From Chlamydomonas reinhardtii (taxonomy: Eukaryota > Chlorophyta > Chlorophyceae > Chlamydomonadales > Chlamydomonadaceae): DNA of 64,000 nucleotides. Shown in pieces: positions 1 to 11,387 of this stretch. Position numbers and translations under genes: made by a program. Numbering within the stretch: the first letter of the stretch is position 1; every line of letters starts with the position of its first letter. Where the stretch lies: positions 432,343 to 496,342 of the forward strand of contig NC_057010.1 of NCBI RefSeq assembly GCF_000002595.2, read 5' to 3'. Under the pieces are notes generated by a model. The model was given only the letters and a program-made list of their open reading frames with translations. It made no database searches and was not told the origin of the DNA.

Positions 1-1104
1 CATGCCAAAACGCATTCTACCTACGCATACAGCTTGGGGTTGAACAGAATGTCCGCCATTGTGACAAAACTGCTAGTTAGGGCAGGCGCACAAGTAGTCA
101 ACTCCACAAGTCGCCTCGCACGTCTTCCTTGCACCCCCGATACGCGGGCTCACCCTTTCACACACGCACGCGCACGTGCAGCCGCACAGCAATTGAATTG
201 CAGCCTCGGACCCAGCGAGACTCAATCCAGCTCTGCAGGGTACGTGGACATGCTCCAAGAGCACGTTCCTTCGACAAACCGCCGTAACACCGCATGAGAC
301 GATTCGACATCCTACCTAAAGCCAATTCCAGTAGCGGGGGGCTATGCTCACGCATATCAATCAAGCCTTGATTCGCTAACCTGCTGAGCATAACGCCTGC
401 TACCGACGCACAGCCTCTAAGCCGTCAGCCCCTGCACACACGATGGCACCACCCCGCATCCCCTCGCGGCATCCGTTACGCCCCCTCCTTCTGGCTGCCC
501 GCGGCTCAAGCCCTCTTCCCAACCAGATACCCGCACGGGCGTCTCTGCAAGCCCGGTAACCCAGCCGGCTTCCACACCGCATACCGTATGTGCCCCGTCA
601 CTCGTCCTCCGCTGCCGCCAGTCGTGCCCGTCACACGCTCCGCCACTTCGTCCTGGTCCGCCGGCGCCAGGCCGCCCAGGACCAGCTGCGCCGTATTGGC
701 CCCGGACAACCACCTCACCGGCACATACCTGCGTGCCAGGCCTCTTCCCAAACCAGGCCGCGGCATCTGGCGACATTAGCGGCGCCTGGACACTAACCAA
801 ACTCCGACAACCCACTGCTGAAACCCTTTCAACGCTCCCACGCCGCCTGCCTGACATCGACCGCGCCTGTCATTAACTGACTTTTCAAAACCCCTAGCGG
901 AACGCAGTACTGTGCAATACCGCATAAGATCTTCAGCCCTATACCAGGATCACAAGTCTAGGAGAAGTGAGTTTTGGCAGTTGCGTTGCTCGCCCATTAC
1001 CCGTACGTCACACCCTGGACCCGCCACGCCGGCGGTACACGCGACGGTCAACACATGCGTCATGCATTCATGCTCCCATCCCTGCGCTGCTCCTTCACAC
1101 AACT
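1..1104. other. left flank, no confident gene
   Basis: No recognisable protein was found here. The longest open stretches are on the minus strand at 417-857 and 506-766. They overlap in different frames and read as low-complexity Gly/Arg/Ala sequence without a domain I know. A splice-donor-like GGTATG and a short internal similarity (a TGGTTTGGGAAGAGG-like motif near 755 and again near 520) suggest either a decayed gene or a local duplication. The part next to 1105 probably holds the 3' UTR of the BTB-like gene that ends at 1194. Confidence 0.4.
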
Positions 1105-1109
1105 TTACA
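1105..1109 (-). terminator. putative poly(A) signal of BTB-like gene 1
   Basis: TGTAA on the minus strand, 85 bases past the stop codon at 1194. TGTAA is the usual poly(A) signal of Chlamydomonas-type algae. The assignment is by position only. Confidence 0.5.
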
Positions 1110-1193
1110 AACAAACACAGTCCACCCGCAACACATCACTTGCAATGCTGGTACATTGACTGGCTCCGACCCAACTCCAAACCCAGTTGGCCT

Positions 1194-2391
1194 CTAGTCC
1201 TGCAGCTGCTGCATCACCTCTGCCAGCGCCGCTCGCTGCGCGTGTGGCGAGAGCCCGCCCACCGACAGCCGCGCAGTGGTGTCAAAGCCGCCGTAGGAAA
1301 ATGACATTGACGTCAGCTCGCCATTCTGGATTTCACCACCTGGTTGAACATCAAACCATGTGGCGACATGTGGCGTGGTGAGGGCCACGCGCGGGATGGT
1401 GACGTCCTCCGCCACGTCTACCTGGCTCACCTCCGGGTCCCACAGGCACTTGCTCACGAAGGCCTCCACCAGCAGCTCGTGCGGCATGCACTCCAGCACG
1501 CGCCGGCTGAAAATGTTCGTGACAGCGCCTTGCAGAAGGGACCGTTTGTTCGGCGGCAGTAGCTGCGCCTTGTAGAAGTCGAGCAGCAGCCGCACCAGCA
1601 CCACCATCCCCAGCCGCCCTGCCAGGTACAGCCAGCCCTCCAGCGCGGCCGCCACGGCACCGGGAAGGGCGACCTTGAACGGCTCGAGGTCCGAAACGGC
1701 AACAACCACGTGTTCAGCGTCTGTAGGTGCGGTGGCAGGGGTGATTGCAAGACCCTGAAGCGAGGTGACGGCGTTGCGTTGCGCTCCCGCTAAACCTCTC
1801 TACCGCCTTACCTGATCTTGGAACGTCAGCAGCATTTACTTCGTTATGCAATGAGCTGCCGATGTAGTACAGCTTGCCGCGAAGCGCCAGCTCCAGCTCC
1901 AGCTGCAGCGGGGGCGCCGCCCCGCCGCCCCCGCCTGCGGCCCCTGCGTCGCCGCCGCCGCCATTGCCGTTCACCACCACGCGCAGCGTCAGCCCGGGCT
2001 GCGCCAGGAGTCCATCGACAAGCGCCTTTCGCACCACGCCCCGAGTGCCCACAGCATCCGCGAACAGCAGCAGCGACCGCGCGGCCTCCGACAGGCTCGG
2101 GAACATGGGGGGCTGCCTTGAGTCATCAAAGCTCGAGTAAACCAGATCCAGCCACTGCCGCACCACAGCCGAGGACACCGGGCTGCTCTGGCCCTCTAGC
2201 ACCAGCTTGGAGAGGTCCCAGGTGGTATTGCCGCTGCTGGCGTGGGGCAGGTCGTCGACGACTCGGCTGAACAAGCTTAAGCCCTTGTAGTGCGCCTCTA
2301 TAGGCTGCTCGTTATCTGCAGTAATGATGAGGAGATCTGTTGGTTCATCCTGGAATGGAGGATCCTCGCTGCGTCTACGCTTGAGGCTCAT
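1194..2391 (-). CDS. BTB-like domain protein, copy 1 of 3
   Basis: Two exons, 2391-1812 and 1720-1194, joined by a GT-AG intron, give a 368-residue protein. The N-terminal half reads as a BTB/POZ-like fold: an acidic start, PTDLLIITADNEQPIEAH, then SAVVRQWLDLVYSSFDD and a helical LSEAARSLLLFADAVGTRG. These match the strand-helix order of BTB domains and the segment that ends in YLYTG in animal homologues. A Gly/Ala-rich linker at about residues 155-180 leads to a helical C-terminal half (LPGAVAAALEGWLYLAGRLG, RRVLECMPHELLVEAFVSK). BTB proteins usually act as substrate adaptors for cullin-3 ubiquitin ligases; that role is inferred here. The start at MSLKRRR aligns with MSRVKRK of the two copies at 18.3 and 21.1 kb. 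The intron has the same position and phase in all three. Only this copy has a GT donor. Confidence 0.72.
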
Positions 2392-2894
2392 GCAGCAGGT
2401 GGCGCGAAACCGCTTTCCTGGGTGGCGCGAAACCGCTTTCCCGGGTCCTGTGAGCAGTTTCTTTGCCTCTTTCACAAGTTGATGCAATAGTTAATGAGAC
2501 GATTAGGATGAACATATGGCGAATTTGCAAACGCGGGTACACTAACAACACGCGTGCCACTCCACTCTCTGTCTCCCGGGGGCCCCCCGTTTTGGGAATC
2601 TGCCTCACGACAGGGAATATTACCTCTGTCCCTTTAGAGCTGAGGACTAAGAGTCCCAGTCTAAAACATGACGAGACCAACATGCCACGTGCGAGAGAGC
2701 GCGACCAAACCGGTTGCTCCCCGCCAGCGGCACCTCCGCTCCACGCGCTCCCCCGGCCTTGTACCCGCGCGCTTTCTCGCATGCTCCTCCTGCTACACCG
2801 TCACCTCAGCCTCCTTGACTCTACCCTCCACCCTCATGCTGCTGCACCCGCCGCCTTTCCGCCTCCAGAGTCGCCAGCTTGGACTCAAGCTCCG
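2392..2894. other. intergenic, upstream of BTB-like gene 1
   Basis: A 500-base gap between the start of BTB-like gene 1 and the stop assigned to the next minus-strand gene. A 24-base direct duplication (GGTGGCGCGAAACCGCTTTC, twice between 2398 and 2442) lies just upstream of the BTB start, in the promoter or 5' UTR. On the minus strand an open frame ending at 2821 encodes a convincing coiled-coil stretch (LRERVTELESKLATLEAERR), possibly an alternative end of the neighbouring gene. Confidence 0.4.
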
Positions 2895-4293
2895 TCACTC
2901 GTTCCCGTAGTGATGAATCCACGCACCATTTCCTGTGGACAGCAGTGTAGCGGCCAACATAGCGGCAACTGTGATTAGCACGTGGGCCGAATTTGCTGCG
3001 GTGGAAGCTGCCCTCAGCAGCACAATGCCTGGGCAATCGTCCATAGCCAGGCTGGTGCGAGGCTGCCAGCCCTCGCGACAAAGAGTTACGGGTGCCCCAC
3101 GACTCCCGCCGCGCCCACGCCCTGCGCAGCCTGCCCCCCAAGCGGCCCAGGCCCTCACCTCCATGATCCACTGGGCCCTCAGCCCCCGCCGGTCGTGCAT
3201 GCGTGTTTGTAGCCGCTCCTCTGTCGCTCCAGCATTTCCTGGTTGCTCTCCATCAGCGACCGGGCACCCCGCAGCTCCGCGGACACCTTCGCAATGCGCT
3301 GCTCCATGGAGGGCGGCGGCGGGGGCGGCGGCGGCTGCCGACCGTCTATGAGGTCGCGCTCCGAGAAGAGGGCCAGATAATGCGACAGGGCCGCCCGCTC
3401 CGCATTCGTCAGCGCAGGGGCGGCTGGGATGTGCACCTTGGGCTTGGGCGCTGAGGCTGAGGCGTTGGTGGTGATGGCGGCGTTGGTGACATCGGATGGC
3501 GCTGGCTGCTGCGAGTCAGGGGATGCTGCTTGCGCGCCCATGGCGAGCTGAGGCGGCTGACGCGGCTGGACGCTGCGGCTGTCTGGAGTGGCTGCGGTTT
3601 CGGCGGCGGCGTTGCTGTGCCACGGTGGCATACATGTTTGCCGTGCCGCGGGCACGACCCGGCCTCGCCGCCCCCAGTGCCACACCCGCCGCCGCCGCCC
3701 TGCCAGTGGTCGCCATTCTAGCCGCCGGCTTGCTCGGCGTGGGTGCAGATGCTTGGCCCGCCGCAGCCTGGATTGTCCGGCTTGAGGCCGCGGCCGCCGT
3801 GGCGCCACTGCGGTGACTGCTATCTACTGGCAGCGCCGCCGTCACTGGCGGCACCTGCAGTCTGCAGGTTCCCACCACCACTAACACCGGCTGCGGCAGC
3901 CGCAGCTGTGGCGCGGCCGCTGTTGGGCCTGCTGCTGCTGCCGGCGCCCGCAGCGGACCGGGCCGGCCCCGCCCGCTGCACGACGTCGCTCCTCGCGGCA
4001 CCCGGGCTGCTGCTTGGGGCAGGGCTGCCAGCAGGGCCCGCTGCCTTGGTTCCAGCGCCATCGCCCTCCACCCGGCCCGATGCGCTCCGTGCAGCTGTCC
4101 AAATGGCGGTTGGCGGGGTGCTGACCAGGGAGCCGCCGCGGCTGGCCACACCCTCGGCTGGCCTCAAGCCGTGCGCCCGTGCGTAGTGGGTTGCCCGAGC
4201 TGGGCTGCTGGGCAAGTCTGAGCCGCAGCTGGCTGCAACCACGACAGCCGAAGGGCTCCTTATCGCGGCCGTACTTGAGTCCACCAGTGGCAA
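2895..4293 (-). CDS. uncharacterised protein with coiled coil and possible C-terminal membrane anchor
   Basis: I do not recognise this gene and its model is uncertain. Its 5' part (4293 down to about 3500) is Ala/Gly/Ser/Pro-rich low-complexity sequence. An ordered part follows: LTNAERAALSHYLALFSERD, a proline run, then a coiled coil (MEQRIAKVSAELRGARSLME). At about 3223 the frame that carries the coil ends in a stop 15 codons later. A different frame resumes at once with EERLQTRMHDRRGLRAQWIM and ends at a clean GTGAGG donor. One base missing near 3223 would explain this, so the gene is either a recent pseudogene or carries a sequence error. After an acceptor at about 3075 the frame ends in a hydrophobic stretch (HVLITVAAMLAATLLS), a possible tail anchor, with a stop at 2895. 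The upstream start was not found. A CTTAG acceptor precedes 4308. Confidence 0.3.
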
Positions 4294-5274
4294 CAGTTGC
4301 GGGTGCTAAGCGCTAGAAGAGGCTGTTGGGCAGCGCCCCAGCACATGCGAGCGGGCAGGCACAGGGGAGGCAGGCGCAGGCCGCAGTGGCCCTGAACGAA
4401 GTCACTCGACGGATGCAGCAGCGCCCCGCATCAGGCTCCGCGATAGCGCTGCCGCGTTATCCCCTATGTAGCAGTTGCACGCAGAAATGTATTGTTCAGT
4501 TTGGACGGCCTGGCCGCAAAGGACGACCAAGCTGTCAGTGGGCCGCTGCGCGACGACTGGGTGAGCACGGTGAGCTGAGCAAGATATCTAAGGAGGGTTG
4601 GAAATCAAAGCGACATTCTTATGGCTTTTAAAAGGGCCCTCGTACACAATAGTGCGGCTACGGAACTGGAAGGCCAACCGAAGTCCACACTCCAGAACCG
4701 CGCTTGCTCGATTAGTGTGTCGGTAGTGTTGGTTGTTGGTGGGACCAACTTCGGTCCTTACATGCACATCGTGTCAGCATTCAGCAGTTCGCGCTCCAGT
4801 CATTTTGTGGAGGCCCCCCATTCTAATGCAGCCGCGTATAAGACTCTACCATTACAGCGCAGAGCCAACTCCACGGACACAAAGGGGCGCTGCCGGCCAA
4901 CCCCTGGCAGCTAGCCATCATCAGGACCACTTTGACGCAGCATTCACACCTCGTCGCTCACTACCGTACTGTGCCAACCAACTATTAGTACGGCGTGCTC
5001 CTGTCCCTGGCCTAACCAGTGCCGGGCACCTCAGAAGCTGTGCCTGCAAACCCTCTGCAACAGCCTGCGCGCCTCCATATCTGCGTCTGCTGCTGTCGCT
5101 CGCATCCATGCACATACGGTACCACGTTTCTTACGCGTCGCCAGTGACTTGCTCTGCATTGCGTCTCTTTCCGCACCAAGGCTTTCCTGCGTCGTCCCAT
5201 TATCTGAGAGCAATAAGCTCCGCTTTAGACCACGGCTGTAGACCTAGGTCTGCACTCTTTCCAACCACGCACCC
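4294..5274. other. spacer and 3' UTR of the TBC gene
   Basis: About 1 kb without a supported gene. A plus-strand frame runs from 4733 into 5698, but its second half is the antisense of the Ala/Gly-rich last TBC exon and its first half has no domain. The stretch 5274-4852 fits the 3' UTR of the minus-strand TBC gene. Confidence 0.5.
4852..4856 (-). terminator. putative poly(A) signal of the TBC gene
   Basis: TGTAA on the minus strand, about 420 bases past the TBC stop at 5275, and the first such signal downstream. Assigned by position. Confidence 0.45.
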
Positions 5275-8200
5275 TCAATCTAGCAACAAATCACCTGCAC
5301 CTCCACCGTTGCCGCCTGCAGGCCGCTGGATCGCGGTGTCGCCTCCTAACCCCAGGGAGTCCAACAGCCCGAAGCCGCCTGCGCCGCCGCCGCCGGCAGC
5401 GTTTGCTACAGCTGCCATGTCGGTCCCCACCTCCGGCAGTAGCAACCCCGCGTCCATCAACATCTCCCCATACTCGCCATCCAGCTCAGGCGCCGGGTGC
5501 GGCTGTAGCAGCCCCAGCCCGTCCAGCAGCGGGTCGTCGAAGAGCCCCGCCGCTGCTACTGCCGGCGGCTGCCCAAGGGCCGCGGCGGCTTCGGCAGCGC
5601 TGACCACGCCGCCGCCGCCGCCGCCGACAGCCAGCGGCTCGTCCATGACGTCAGGTGCCGGCGGCGAGGTGCGGTGGCGGCTATGGGGGTGGGGGTGAGA
5701 GCCGGGGGCGCCGGGGCCGGCGTCGATGGCGGAGCTACGGCCGCCGCTGAGGCTGTGCCCGTGGCCGTGGCCGATGCCGTGGCCGCTGCGCTGCCCGCCA
5801 GCCGAAGCTTCGGCTGCACCCAGCGCGCCTATCCCCAGGCCCGCTATCCCCGCTGCCGCTGCTGCTGCCGCTGCTGACCCTGGCGCCGGTGCCTCGTCCC
5901 CCTCGTCCTCCATAGCAATCATATCGCCGCCGCGCCCGTGCCCGCGGGCCGTCGCACCAGCGGCGGCGGCGCCGCCGCCCGCGCCCGACGGCCCGGCGGC
6001 GCCGCCAGCGCCGTCCCTGCTGCTGCCGGCGCCGCCCTCGGCGCCCGCGCCCGCACCCGCCGCTGCCGCCATGGCCAGCGCTGCGTCCACCTCCTTCTTG
6101 AAGGAGTCCTGACCTGCAAGCAGCTGCGCCAGCGGCCCCGGTGCGCTGGACGCCGCCAGCTCATCCGCGCCACTGCCGCCGCCGCCGCCATGCACACCAC
6201 CCGCCGCACCCCCAAACGCGCTGCCTGCTCCTCCTGCCCCGCCTCCACCCGCCATGCCGCTGCCGGCGCCGGCGGCGCCGCTGCCGCCCAGCGCCGCCGC
6301 CAGCAGGTGTCGGGAGGCGACTGTGTCTCGCGCCACCTCTATCTCGGCGTCGGTGATGGGCGAGGCCAGCGCGGACTCGAAGATGGCGCGCTGGCGGCCC
6401 AGACCCCAACTGACCGGCTCCATCTGTGTTAGGGAGGGTGGAGGGGTTGTAGATACTAGCCCAAACTAAACCAAACCAAGCTAAACTGGAGGGAAAGGTG
6501 GGAGAGGGCAGGTGAACAGGATGCAGGGTGAAAGCGGCGTCAGCACACATAATTGGTGGTCGCGGCGGTGGTGGTGCGGTGCGGTGCGGTTGACGCGGGG
6601 TCGTGCCGCATGTGCGGTTGGCCGTACTGGCTCCCCCATCGCGATCGCAAAGGGGTCTCCATTGCACTTCGACATGACCCACACGCCCTGTCCACAACCC
6701 AGCATTTCCCCGTTGATTGCCTGCCCCCCGCCTCCCCGCCCCCCCCCCCCACCGCTTGCAACCAACGCCTCTGCCTGTACTCCGCTAGTTTGACTTGGCT
6801 TGGTTTAGTTTGGGCTGGTAGTCACGACCCCGCCTCCCCGCCTCCTTCCCCCCCACCTTGAGGTAGGTGATGAGCGCCTGGAAGTCGTGCCTGGCCAGCA
6901 GCTCCGGCTCCAGCGCCTCCATCACCGCGTAGGAGCAGCGCAGCAGCAGCCGGTCGTTGCCGTCCTGGGGGATAGGGGGACGGGGGGGGGCGGGCATAAA
7001 TACCAGCCCAAACTAAACCAAACCAACTAAAACGAGCGGAGCACAAGCAGAGGCGTTAGTTGCGGGTTATAATAATTATGGGGGGGAGGGCAGGAGGAGG
7101 GACAGGGCGGGGCAGGGCGAGGAGAGGAGACGGGCGTGTAAGAGGACCTGGGTCGGTCGGTCTGTCCGTCGGTCGGTGATTCTGGCTTGTCATGCGTCCT
7201 CGTGCCTCTTGGTGCCTCCTACTGGAAGCTGTGGAACCACCCTCCCCCCCCCATCAGGACCTCGACCTCTCCACCGCTCACCTGCAGCAGCACGTCAATG
7301 ACACGCGCGCAGAAGGGCGGCGGGAAGGGCGTGGCAAAGACCGTCATGAGCCACTGGCTGACGTACAGCACCGGCGGCAGCCCGAACTCGGACAGGTGCG
7401 CCCCCAACTCCGGCAGCCGCCAGCTCAGCAGCAGCTCAAAGGTGGCCAGCTCGGCCTGCGGGGTGTGGGGTTTGGAGGGTTGGCTGGGGTTGGGTGGAGG
7501 GATGGATCGGCTCGTGTGTTGGGGTTTGCGTGGGTGTCAGATGTACGGCACAGTCGGAGACGGGCACGTAACTACCTGTCAGATCACGAGTGATGGGCCA
7601 TGCGATGAGCACACATACCAACAGATCCCCTGCCAGAGCTCCACAGCGATGCTAGCCACCCCCCCCCATTATCCCGCGCTTGCACGCCTGCCCCTCCCCT
7701 CCCCTCCCCTCCCCCCCCCTGCCCCCCCCCCCTGCCCTCCCCTTCCCCCCTCCTTCCCCACCTTGAGCGGCTCCAGCCCGGGCAGGTACAGGCGGCGCAG
7801 GTTGGGTCCCTCGCCATCCATCAGCCGGCAGAACAGCCTGGACCGGCGCGTGCATGTGCGTAGGGGGTTACACACTTGCACGCATTAAGTTTACGCGCTA
7901 GTGAGCCCACGCTACAAAAGCAACGTAACGAAGCCAGCCAGAGTGCCATACAGGCATCCAGACAAAGACTCCACGCCCCGCCTGCGTTGTCATACATCCT
8001 TGCACCCTCCCTCCCTCCCTCCCTCCCTGCCTCCCTCCCTCCCTCCTCCTCCCCCCGCACCTGAACGCCATCTCCTCCGGCACGTACATGAGCAGCACGC
8101 CCGCCATGAACGCCATGCCCTGGCAGTACGCCACCTCCAGGTCGTGCAGCGAGTAGGCCTGAGGGGGTGTGTGTGGGGAGCGGGGTGGAGGGGTGTATGG

Positions 8201-9005
8201 AAAAGCGGTACAGGATGCAGCGGGGTTGCAAAGATGGCACAGTGGAGTGAAGCGAGGTAGACAGCAGTAGTAGGGGCGCGCGTACCGATGGAGCGGAAGG
8301 TGGGGTGGAGTGGGGCCGTGTGCTGAGTAGCGGGTGGATAGTCGGGTTGGTGGACAGGTACGCGCCGTGGGGAGGTGGGTACTCCAGGCATGACAACGCT
8401 GGCTGCTCAATGCCAAACTATACCAATCGGGATTCGGGAGGTCAACTAGACTATCCCCTCCATCCATCATAATAACCCCCCCCCCGACTCCCTCGCCCTC
8501 CCCCAAGCATAGGCCACGCTCTCCTCCTCGCTCTTTTGCATTGGGTCTGGTTTCAATTCGCGCTGGTATCTACAACCGCCCTCCCCTCACACACACGCAT
8601 GTGCGCACCTTGAGCACCCGGAACAGGCTGCGCTGGCCCGCCTCCAGCCCGAAGTAGGGGTGCTCGGGGAAGGTGCGGTGGATGTCGCGCAGGATGGAGT
8701 CGTCCACCTCCTCCTGGCCTGCAAGGCGGGTTGGCGTGCAGCCGAGTAGGGGAGGTCGGGGCGGGGGCGCGGGCCGCAGACCTGAGCATAAGGCTGGTCA
8801 GGTGCGGGAGGAACCATCGGCCACGACATTTAACCCCCTGCAGCGCCCCGCGTCTCCCCCCCCCCACACACACCCTGCGCCGCTCACCCGCCGTCATCTC
8901 GTTCAGCATGGCGAAGCGGCTGTCGGGCGCCACGTCAGCAGGCAGCCCCTCGCCCGCCTCCCAGGGCACCTGCGCGTGTGCGCGTGCGTGTGTGCATGTG
9001 TGTGT

Positions 9006-9073
<68 letters not shown>

Positions 9074-9158
9074 AAGAGCACAAGGAAAACGTTGCGCAAA
9101 GACAGTGTATGCGATGCAGCAAAGCGACGGTTTACGGATGTTACCTGAAGCTGTGTGT

Positions 9159-9207
<49 letters not shown>

Positions 9208-10370
9208 TGGAGCACGTTCGCAACGGCATGGGCAGCAGTGTGTTGACTGCTCCATGCAGATTCGCTTCCAAACCCTCCACCTGCCCACCCCTCCACTCCA
9301 CCCCACCCCACTGCTCGCACTTCATGATTTGCAACGTGCAACAGCATGCAACTTCATTCCAATCCCCGCCCCATCCCGCCCCTCTCCACCCCGCCCCACC
9401 CCGCCCCTCTCCGCCCGCCCCACCTGCAGCATGGCCTCCAGCACCGCCTGCTGCGCCACCGCCACCGGGTCGGAGCCCTGGGACTCGTCCAGCGGCAGGG
9501 GACCTGCAGCCAGGGCGAGGGGTTGCAGAGCTAAGGCAGGATGGTGGAGATGGATGCATGTGCGTCAAGCCTGACCTACCCGCAGCTCCGCCAACCCTCA
9601 CTTTGACACTGGACCCCTTCCAATCCGGCACCACCATCGTCTAGTTAGTCATGCCTGGACCCACGCTCATCGCGTTCACCCTCCCAGCCCCCTGCCATCC
9701 GCCCCGCCCCTGCCGCCTCACCCAGCGCCTCCAGCCGCTCCGTGATGATGCGCACCGCCTCCGGCACCGCCATGGCCATAGCGCCCGCCGAGGGGCCGCT
9801 GCCGATACCCGAGCCGCCGCCCAGACCCAGGCCGCCCATGCCCAACCCCGCCGTCTCGAACGACCCCAGGCCGGCGGCGCCGCCCACCAACTCCCAACCA
9901 TCGACGTCGAAAGCGGCGGCGGCGGTTGGCGCCGACACGGCGGATGGCGCCGGGGTCGAGGGCGCGCCGGCAGCGCAAGGGATGACTGTGGAGTCGTTGC
10001 CGCCGGCGGAGGACTCGGCGGCGCCGGTGCCGGTGCGGAGGCGGGTTGGTGGAGGGGTGCCGGTGACGGAGGCGGCGCTGCCGCCAACACCAACACCGCC
10101 GTCGTTGTTGTTGCTAGTTTTCCGCACCACGCTGCACGGCATAGGCATGAAGAGCATGGCGGCACACGGGCATGAGCGCATCGCCCATACCCACACTGCC
10201 TGCTGATCCTGCGTGTGTCCTTGCGTGCGGCGCTCCCTCTCCTAAGAGCTCCACATCAAGTTACCACAATGCCACTCGCATGCCGTATGGCAAGCGGTTC
10301 GCATGCACTTGCTGTCACAGGTGCGCACGCCATCCGTTTCTGTTTCACTCTTACACACTGTTACGCACGC

Positions 10371-10445
<75 letters not shown>

Positions 10446-11302
10446 GGGGCTGTTGGTGCTGGCCGTGCTGGTGCTCCGCCCGAAACCCAGCGCCGCCGCC
10501 GCCACAGCCGCCAGGCTGCTGCTGCTACTGCTCGGCGCCAGCCCGCCGTCGGCGTCCGCCGCAGCCGCCGCCGCGGCGGCGGCGCCCGCCGCCCGGGCCA
10601 CGCCCGTGTTGATGCCGCCGCTTGCGCCCGGCGCGACACTGACTCGGTCGTTCACGCCCGTGGCGGTGCTCCGGGTGGAGGCCTCCCGCGCCGAGACCGC
10701 CAGCGTCGTACTGGCCGAGTCGTCGTCGTCATCGTCGTCGTACACCGAGGGGCGGTTGGGCACCGGCCCCGGGTGCTGGCACTGCGCGGGGCGGGCGGGA
10801 GAGACAGCCGCGGTGATGAGGGGCGGTGACGCGAAGAGCGCAACCATGCAACACGCGGGCTAACCCGCATGGCCGACTTTCCCGGCACCACCAGGGCCAG
10901 CACCAGGGCCACCACCACCAGCAACTCCGAGCCTCCCGCCCGGTTCTCCATCACCCCCTCTCTCTCCCTCCCTTCTATTAGAGGCACCGTGGCCACCTCC
11001 GGGTCCCGCCCTCACCTTGATGGGCGCCGCCAGGTTGGGGTTCTCCAGCAGCACGTACCACAGCCGCGCCCGCACCTCCTGCAGCAGGAGGGGGGAAGCG
11101 CACCGGCAGCGAGGGGCGTCACCAACTGGCAGGCTGGCAGCAAAGCACGGCAAAGGAACGGACCTGGCAGGCCCGGCATGTCGTGCGCCCACCGCACCAC
11201 CACGTCAGCACATCTGTCCTCTCCCATCGCCGCACCCCGCTCCCCTCTCTCGACCCTTTCTCTCCGCCCCTGCTCGCTACCCACAAGCACATACAACACA
11301 CA

Positions 11303-11387
<85 letters not shown>

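Noticed and set aside
417-857. 146-residue open frame on the minus strand near the left edge
   Set aside because: Low-complexity Gly/Arg composition, an overlapping frame equally open, no recognisable motif; described only as part of the flank.
4326-4631. 101-residue plus-strand frame with two CxxC-like cysteines
   Set aside because: The cysteines do not fit a known finger and the region shows no splice or promoter context.
4733-5698. 321-residue open frame on the plus strand
   Set aside because: Its second half is the antisense of the Ala/Gly-rich last TBC exon and its first half has no domain or splice context.
9002-9202. Cys/Val and His/Thr repeat proteins
   Set aside because: They are translations of TG/CA microsatellites inside introns, here and at 10.4, 11.3, 24.2, 26.8, 27.6, 32.9 and 35.3 kb.
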